Shown one piece after another: positions 50,469 to 55,365 of a stretch of DNA of 55,365 nucleotides. The translations under genes were made by a program, and so were the position numbers. The DNA lies in contig PDZV01000025.1 of NCBI GenBank assembly GCA_002753135.1, positions 1 to 55,365 on the forward strand. Reading direction: 5' to 3'. The notes under the pieces are model-generated. The model did no database searches and was not told the origin of the DNA. It worked only from the letters and a program-made list of their open reading frames with translations. This DNA comes from Magnetococcales bacterium WMHbinv6. Lineage in GTDB: Bacteria > Pseudomonadota > Magnetococcia > Magnetococcales > Magnetaquicoccaceae. Position 1 is the first letter of the stretch, and each line of letters opens with the position of its first letter.

Positions 50469-51635
50469 ATGCACCGTCTTGCCCGCTATCTCTTCCTGGA
50501 GTGCGCCACTTCGTCACTGATCGCACTCCTGGTACTCTCCTTTATGGCCATGCTGCCACAGGTGTTGCGCCTGGTTGATCTGTGGGTCAATCGCGACCTG
50601 CCCGTTTCCGTGTTGGGAATGATGATCTCTCTCTCCATCCCGAAAATATTTTTGACCACCATCCCCATGGCTTTGCTGGTCGGCACCCTGCTCTCTCTGG
50701 GCCGCATGGCGCAGGAGAGCGAACTGGTCATCCTCAAGGCCTGTGGCATCAGCCCGCTGCAAATTTTGCAGCCGGTGGCTCTGCTGGCTCTGCTCTATAC
50801 CGCCCTGGCCCTGGCCCTCAGCACCCTCTGGTTACCCAGCGCCTACCACCAATTTGCCGACTTGAAACAAACGTTGCTCTCCTCCACTTCACTGGCCTTG
50901 AAACCGCAAGCCTTCAGCCATGCCATTCCCGGCTTGACCATCTATTTTGAGCAACAGGATCCGCAAAGCCAACAGCTCTCCGGACTGCTGATCCACGACC
51001 GGCGCAATCCGGACAATCCGATCACCCTGACTGCCCGTCGTGGCGAAATTCGTTCCCTGCCCAGCGGACAAACCCTGCTCTTCCTGCAGGAGGGCACGCG
51101 CCATCACTCTCTGCCCGATCAACATTATCGGGCGTTGCGCTTCAGCCACTATCAGATGGACCTGGCCATCGCCCTGGACGCCAAAGCCAACCCCGGCAAA
51201 CAACAACTCGATGAAATGTCCCTGGCGGAATTGTCACAGCAGATGCGCGATGCCCCGCCAAAAGAGTCGTATGCCGCCTGGATGGAGTGGCACCGCCGTT
51301 TTTCTTTTCCCACGGCCACCCTGATTCTTGGCCTGTTCGCCGTTCCCCTGGGGTTGCAGCAGTCACCGCGTTCCGGTCGCAGTTATGCGCTGGTGGTGGC
51401 AATCGTCACCCTGATCGTACACTTTGCCCTGCTTTCGATCGGCGAAACCATGGCCCGCAAACAGATCATCAGCCCGATCATCGGCTTCTGGCTGCCCAAT
51501 CTTTGCATGGCCATGCTGACTCTCTATCTCATCACGGCCACCCATCAGTGCCGACCGTTCCATTGGGCCAACTGGCTCGCCAACAGCCTCGCCAACCTGC
51601 CGCAACGACTGCTGGCCGCTCCCAAGGAACCCTGA
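50469..51635 (+). CDS. lptF: LptF, LPS export permease
   Basis: A 388-residue inner-membrane permease of the LptB2FG complex that extracts LPS from the inner membrane. Three N-terminal helices, a periplasmic beta-jellyroll domain (about 130-260) and three C-terminal helices (FPTATLILGLFAVPLGLQQS onwards) fit the YjgP/YjgQ family, as does the coupling region with TIPMALLVGTLLSLGRMAQESEL. The ATG at 50469 starts at the conserved MHRLARYLFLE; the longer frame overlaps the divergent arnB and is rejected. Confidence 0.94.
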   Translation: MHRLARYLFLECATSSLIALLVLSFMAMLPQVLRLVDLWVNRDLPVSVLGMMISLSIPKIFLTTIPMALLVGTLLSLGRMAQESELVILKACGISPLQILQPVALLALLYTALALALSTLWLPSAYHQFADLKQTLLSSTSLALKPQAFSHAIPGLTIYFEQQDPQSQQLSGLLIHDRRNPDNPITLTARRGEIRSLPSGQTLLFLQEGTRHHSLPDQHYRALRFSHYQMDLAIALDAKANPGKQQLDEMSLAELSQQMRDAPPKESYAAWMEWHRRFSFPTATLILGLFAVPLGLQQSPRSGRSYALVVAIVTLIVHFALLSIGETMARKQIISPIIGFWLPNLCMAMLTLYLITATHQCRPFHWANWLANSLANLPQRLLAAPKEP

Positions 51636-51638
51636 TCG

Positions 51639-52742
51639 ATGCCTATCCTCTTTCTCTACCTGCTGCGTCTCTTTTTGTCTGGTCTGTTGCAGATTGTCGG
51701 CCTGTTCATCGCTCTTTTCCTGCTGATCGACGGCATCGAAAGCATTCGCCGCTTTGCCCTGAAGCCTACCTTCAACTGGTTCGACATGGTGTGGATGATG
51801 CTCTGCCGTCTGCCCGACTTCATCACCCTGCTGCTCCCTTCCATCTCCCTGCTGGCGGTGTTGATGGTTTTGGCCCGTCTCTCCCGACAAAATGAAATTA
51901 CCGTCATGCGTGCCAGCGGTCTCTCCCTCTACCGCATTCTGATCCCTTTCCTGCTGGGTGGCCTGTTGATTGCCTCTGCTCAACTGCTGCTGCGCGACCA
52001 GTTGGTCCCTTTGAGTAAACGGCTCGCCCAACAGATGGAAGATCGTTTTCTTGGTCGCGACACCCCGACCCAAACCGATATCGATAACCTGTGGCTGAAA
52101 GTGTGGACCAAACACGGAGACCGCCAGTTGCTCAATGTGCAGCAGGTGCTGCCCGATGAACGGGTTATGCTCAACGTATCCCTCTTTGAATGGGATGCCG
52201 AACATCGTCTGCGCACCTACACGCAAGCGCGCAGCGCCCATATGGTGCAGGACAAATGGGTTCTCAACCAAGGCATCCGCTACCAGTATGGGGAAAACGT
52301 TCAGGCAGAACGTTTCATCCACCGCGACTGGCCGGCACTTCTTGGACTCGATCAGCTGAATCGCACGGCCATCAACCCCGATTTTCTCACCTTTGAGCAA
52401 ATACTCCGTCTGATCGAACGCACCGAACGGGAGGGCTACGATGCCACGCGACTGCATGTCCTGCTCCACAGCCGTCTGTCGCAGCCGGTAACCACCCTGG
52501 CCGCCATTCTGCTCGCCTTTCCCTTCACCTTGCGTTTGCCCCGGCGTGGTGGTATCACCCGTTCCCTCTTGCTGGGCGTGCTGCTTGGCTTTACCCTGTT
52601 CATTATCGCCGATCTGGCGCAAGCTCTCGGTATCGGTGGACGCTTGCCACCACCTCTTGCCGCCTGGGCTCCAGTCTGTTTTTTTGCCGGTGTCGGCGGC
52701 TTTTTGTTGATCCACCTGGCCGATCCGAAACGGCAGGGCTGA
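51639..52742 (+). CDS. lptG: LptG, LPS export permease
   Basis: A 367-residue partner of LptF in the LPS exporter, with the same topology. The N-terminus (MPILFLYLLRLFLSGLLQIV) is followed by ISLLAVLMVLARLSRQNEIT, a periplasmic domain, and RLSQPVTTLAAILLAFPFTL with the last three helices. AAGGA lies ten bases upstream and the gene follows lptF by three bases. A strong inverted repeat lies just after the stop. Confidence 0.94.
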   Translation: MPILFLYLLRLFLSGLLQIVGLFIALFLLIDGIESIRRFALKPTFNWFDMVWMMLCRLPDFITLLLPSISLLAVLMVLARLSRQNEITVMRASGLSLYRILIPFLLGGLLIASAQLLLRDQLVPLSKRLAQQMEDRFLGRDTPTQTDIDNLWLKVWTKHGDRQLLNVQQVLPDERVMLNVSLFEWDAEHRLRTYTQARSAHMVQDKWVLNQGIRYQYGENVQAERFIHRDWPALLGLDQLNRTAINPDFLTFEQILRLIERTEREGYDATRLHVLLHSRLSQPVTTLAAILLAFPFTLRLPRRGGITRSLLLGVLLGFTLFIIADLAQALGIGGRLPPPLAAWAPVCFFAGVGGFLLIHLADPKRQG

Positions 52743-52745
52743 TGC

Positions 52746-52824
52746 CAAGTCGCAAGCGAATGGGGAACAAGGCGGCAAGGAGGAGGCGACGAGAACGCCG
52801 TTACCCGTTCGCTTGCGGCTTGGT
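52746..52824. repeat. 24-bp imperfect inverted repeat after lptG
   Basis: 52746-52769 pairs with 52801-52824 with about three mismatches; the core is CGCAAGCGAA/TTCGCTTGCG. The 31-base centre is purine-rich (GGCGGCAAGGAGGAGGCGACG). There is no T-run, so it is not a classical terminator. Flanking sequence at 52824-52838 recurs in the dsrA-dsrB gap, so it may be a member of a small dispersed repeat family. Confidence 0.65.
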
Positions 52825-52898
52825 ATGAGAGCGTGTGCAGCGATAGGTTGCGCGCAACCCTTGTGACGATACACTCTGACGAGCGGTGAAATAATCTG

Positions 52899-54107
52899 AT
52901 GTTACCCTTTCTGCGCACCCTGTTACCCGCTGATCCGCCCCTGGCACCGATGGTTTTTTCCCGGCGACCCATTGTGCATCGTTTTTGGCTGACCGGTCTG
53001 CTTGCCGCCTGGTGCGGTTTTGCCCTGGGCTTCTGGCTGTGGGCCAGCCAACTGGCCCTCGTGGAGGTAACCGCCTTGTGGCCTGCGCTGAAATTGTGGC
53101 ATGCCCGGCTGCAAATTGAACTTTTTCTCGGTGCCTTTCTGCTCGGCTTCGCCCTGCAGTCGGGTCCGCACGTGATCGGCGGCAAGTCACCACCCCCTGT
53201 TCCCCTGCTGCGCCTGCTCGCCCTGCTGCAACTGGGCTTTCTGCTCTCTCTGCCCCTTTTTGCCGGCTGGCCTGCCTGGAGCGGACAACTGCTGCTCTCG
53301 GTCGCCTATCTGGGTGCCGTCTACTTTTTGGCCCGCATCACGGCGAGCGGTGATGGGCAACGCCGTCTCTCCCGTGGCATCCCCTTGACCGCCTCTTTTC
53401 TGCCCCTGGCCCTGGCCCCCTGGCTGCCTCTGGAACAACCCGCCGTCGCCCTCTGGGTTCTCTGGTGTGGTCCGGTGACCAGCGCCCTGGTCGCCGCACA
53501 ACAGTTGGTGCAGAATGTTCTCGGCGGTCAAAATCTGCTCGGCCCGGCTGCCCGCCGCTTTGCCGCCGCTCTGCTCGCTGCCTGGAGCCTGACCACCCTG
53601 GCCGCTTTTCTCTTGCCTGCCCTGTGGCCTGCCGCCGGTCTCTCCTGGCTGCTGGTGTTGTTCATCTTCAGCCATGCCACCCGTTTTTTGTCGGCTGCCC
53701 GCCAATTCGGCTTTTCCTCCATTCAACTGACCCTGCTGCTCGGCTTTGCTGCCGCCGTGCTGGCCGCCGCAACCCTGCTGCTGCCCAGCCCCCCTCTTGA
53801 TGCCACCCTGCACCTGCTCGGTGCGGGTACCTTCACCGTGTTGATCCTGGGGGTCGCTGCCCGCGTGGTCAGCTTTTTTTCCGGCATTCCGGCCCTCAAC
53901 GATCGCCTGCTCTGCTATTTTCTGCTGCTCTGGAGCCTGATCGCCCTGGTCAGAGCTGCCTCGGCCATCGGCTGGTCACCCTCACCACCTCTGTTGATCC
54001 TGGTGCTGCTGCTCGCCCTTCTCCTGCTTGCCACCTGGTCGGGACGTGTCGCCCTCTGCCTGCGCAAAATCAGCCTGAAAATAACACCTGATTTGCTATA
54101 CAAATAA
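52899..54107 (+). CDS. NnrS-like heme/copper membrane protein (tentative)
   Basis: A 402-residue protein with about twelve hydrophobic helices. The motif WHARLQIELFLGAFLLGFALQSGPHVIGG near the start and HLLGAGTFTVLILGVAARVV in the last third resemble the NnrS family. These heme- and copper-containing membrane proteins are linked to nitric oxide stress. The match is by general pattern; other polytopic families cannot be excluded. The ribosome-binding site is weak. The gene lies between lptG and cysZ with no nitrogen-oxide genes nearby. Confidence 0.55.
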   Translation: MLPFLRTLLPADPPLAPMVFSRRPIVHRFWLTGLLAAWCGFALGFWLWASQLALVEVTALWPALKLWHARLQIELFLGAFLLGFALQSGPHVIGGKSPPPVPLLRLLALLQLGFLLSLPLFAGWPAWSGQLLLSVAYLGAVYFLARITASGDGQRRLSRGIPLTASFLPLALAPWLPLEQPAVALWVLWCGPVTSALVAAQQLVQNVLGGQNLLGPAARRFAAALLAAWSLTTLAAFLLPALWPAAGLSWLLVLFIFSHATRFLSAARQFGFSSIQLTLLLGFAAAVLAAATLLLPSPPLDATLHLLGAGTFTVLILGVAARVVSFFSGIPALNDRLLCYFLLLWSLIALVRAASAIGWSPSPPLLILVLLLALLLLATWSGRVALCLRKISLKITPDLLYK

Positions 54108-54129
54108 TATCATCAAGGAGAACGAGACC

Positions 54130-54891
54130 ATGCTCAACAAACTGATTCTCGGTGGCAGTTATCCCGTGCGGGGTTTGCTGATGCTCAACAAGCCCGGCAT
54201 CCGCCGTTTCGTCATTGTGCCGCTCTCCATCAATACGTCGCTTTTTGCCATCGGCATCCACTTTTTTTTCGGCAATCTGTTCGCCTTTGTCCACTGGATC
54301 GACGGCTATCTGCCCAGTTGGCTGCACTGGTTGCAATGGCTGCTGGCCCCGTTGCTGGTCTTGGCGGTGGCAACCACGCTGTTTTTCTCCTTTTCGATGA
54401 TGACCAATCTGATCGCCGCCCCCTTCAACAGCCTGCTTGCCGAACAGGTGGAGCTGCAATTGACCGGGCGTTACCCGAACAGCACCCCGTTCACCGTTGC
54501 CACCCTGTTGACCAGGGCTGTCCCCTTGTTGGGCAATGAACTGAACAAAATTGTTTATTCCCTGCTTTGGCTGCTGCCTTTCCTGCTTATCTATCTGATC
54601 CCTGGCCTCAATCTGGCCGCACCCCTGCTCATGCTGCTCTACTCTGCCTGGATGTTGGCGATTCAATATCTGGATTTGCCGATGGGCAACCGGGATTTGA
54701 GCGGCAGGGAGGTGCGTCGGCGACTGCGGCAGCAACGGAGCCTGGCCATCGGCTTTGGTGGCATGACCCTGTTGCTGACCACTGTACCGATTGTGAATTT
54801 TCTCGCCATGCCCGCTGCCGTAGTTGGGGCAACATTGCTGTGGGTTGAACGGTTTGCTGAGCAGGAAAAGTTGCTTAACGGTGGAGCATGA
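54130..54891 (+). CDS. cysZ: CysZ-like sulfate permease
   Basis: A 253-residue inner-membrane protein of the EI24/CysZ family. CysZ takes up sulfate for cysteine synthesis. Features are the amphipathic start GGSYPVRGLLMLNKPGIRRF, TNLIAAPFNSLLAEQVE and the LLYSAWMLAIQYLDLPMGN segment. AAGGAG lies nine bases upstream. Its last 17 bases overlap the end of the convergent kinase gene. It could also transport sulfite, as in some family members, which would suit an rDsr organism; this is inference. Confidence 0.88.
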   Translation: MLNKLILGGSYPVRGLLMLNKPGIRRFVIVPLSINTSLFAIGIHFFFGNLFAFVHWIDGYLPSWLHWLQWLLAPLLVLAVATTLFFSFSMMTNLIAAPFNSLLAEQVELQLTGRYPNSTPFTVATLLTRAVPLLGNELNKIVYSLLWLLPFLLIYLIPGLNLAAPLLMLLYSAWMLAIQYLDLPMGNRDLSGREVRRRLRQQRSLAIGFGGMTLLLTTVPIVNFLAMPAAVVGATLLWVERFAEQEKLLNGGA

Positions 54892-55365
54892 GCCGCTGCA
54901 AAACGGCCAGCAGCTCTTTTTTGCTGATCGGTTTGGTTAAATGGAGATCACATCCTGCTGCCAGACTCTCCGTCGCCTTGTCAGCACCGGCATGGGCGCT
55001 GAGGGCGATGATGGTCAACGGCTGCGCACCCTCCTGCCCTGCCTGCCACCGGCGGGTGGCTTTGGCCAAGGCGTAACCATCCATTTTTGGCATCTCAATA
55101 TCGGTCATCAACAGGTCAAAGCGGCTCTGCTGAATGCGCAGCAACGCCTCTTCACCGTTGTTGACCATCTCCAACTGATGCGGACTCTTTTTCAGATAGC
55201 TCTGAAAAAGAAGTTGATTTTCTGGCGAATCCTCTGCCAGCAAAATGCGCAACCCTGGCGCATTTTCGACCAGCGCACTCTCCACCTGTAATTCGGCAAC
55301 GGCAGGCGCTTCGCCTGCCCGCAACGGCAGGGTAAAATAAAAACAACTGCCCACCCCCACCGCTT
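54875..55365 (-). CDS. Hybrid histidine kinase, C-terminal part (cut by the window)
   Basis: The visible 3' part encodes the last motif of an HATPase domain (GVGSCFYFTLPL). A canonical receiver follows: ILLAEDSPENQLLFQSYLKK, the phospho-acceptor Asp in LLMTDIEMPKMDG and the Lys in LHLTKPISKKELL. No Hpt domain follows. The start lies outside the window, and the visible Met near 55360 is internal. The gene is convergent to cysZ with a 17-base overlap. Confidence 0.9.
   Translation of the reverse strand, partial: AVGVGSCFYFTLPLRAGEAPAVAELQVESALVENAPGLRILLAEDSPENQLLFQSYLKKSPHQLEMVNNGEEALLRIQQSRFDLLMTDIEMPKMDGYALAKATRRWQAGQEGAQPLTIIALSAHAGADKATESLAAGCDLHLTKPISKKELLAVLQRLMLHR

Noticed and set aside
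1-55365. Magnetosome (mam/mms) genes or rRNA that would settle the lineage
   Set aside because: None was recognised; the Magnetococcales suggestion stays inferential.

Overview
The window looks like a chromosomal segment of a Gram-negative, flagellated, sulfur-oxidising proteobacterium. It carries oxidative-type dissimilatory sulfite reductase (rDsr) genes in two blocks, a Gly/Asn/Trp-rich secreted protein that resembles sulfur-globule envelope proteins, heme O synthase, ferrochelatase, a flagellin and lipid A/LPS export genes. A magnetotactic-coccus-like lineage (Magnetococcales) is my best guess from this gene mix and the moderately GC-rich composition. That is inference only: no magnetosome or rRNA gene is visible.

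Layout from left to right. 1-3983: a less GC-rich three-gene cassette (DUF3696-type AAA ATPase, TOPRIM-like protein, DUF262 protein) that looks like an unnamed defence system. 3999-11254: a TPR-like protein, a large multi-PAS hybrid histidine kinase with its receiver-Hpt partner, and a DUF1015 protein. 11255-16846: a palindrome-rich dispersed repeat, an orphan HlyD-type adaptor, ctaB, a two-gene ABC exporter and a TauD-like dioxygenase. 16991-21489: dsrL, dsrB and dsrA (minus strand), ending in a clear terminator. 21885-25743: flagellin, an array of TGTCC sites, an orphan HicB-like gene, a rhodanese, tRNA-Leu(GAG), a CnoX-type thioredoxin and an FmdB-type zinc ribbon. 25770-28508: the ribosomal operon rpsF-priB-rpsR-DUF2232-rplI. 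28627-32179: pgeF overlapping a lytic transglycosylase, small unknown genes, repeat copies and a PCu(A)C copper chaperone. 32382-37599: dsrN-E-F-H-J-O-P (minus strand), head to head with hemH. 38682-41892: an accessory patch with a 58-aa ORF, a 534-aa papain-like protein and a lone Mu-type portal gene. 42096-42966: two secreted proteins, one the sulfur-globule candidate. 43055-54891: holC-pepA, an arnB-C-A1-A2-D operon with a split ArnA, lptFG, an NnrS-like protein and CysZ. The right edge cuts a hybrid histidine kinase.

How the parts fit. DsrAB oxidises sulfur delivered through DsrEFH, using siroheme amidated by DsrN. DsrL handles the electrons in the cytoplasm and DsrJOP is the membrane module. 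DsrC and DsrMK, which the pathway needs, are not in this window. The sulfur-globule candidate would coat the stored substrate. The arn cassette would supply L-Ara4N for lipid A and lies between pepA and lptFG, genes that are divergent neighbours in E. coli. Points most worth a second look: the 5' three-gene cassette, the dispersed repeat whose palindromes covary between copies, the papain-like protein with its small downstream ORF, and the iterated TGTCC sites.
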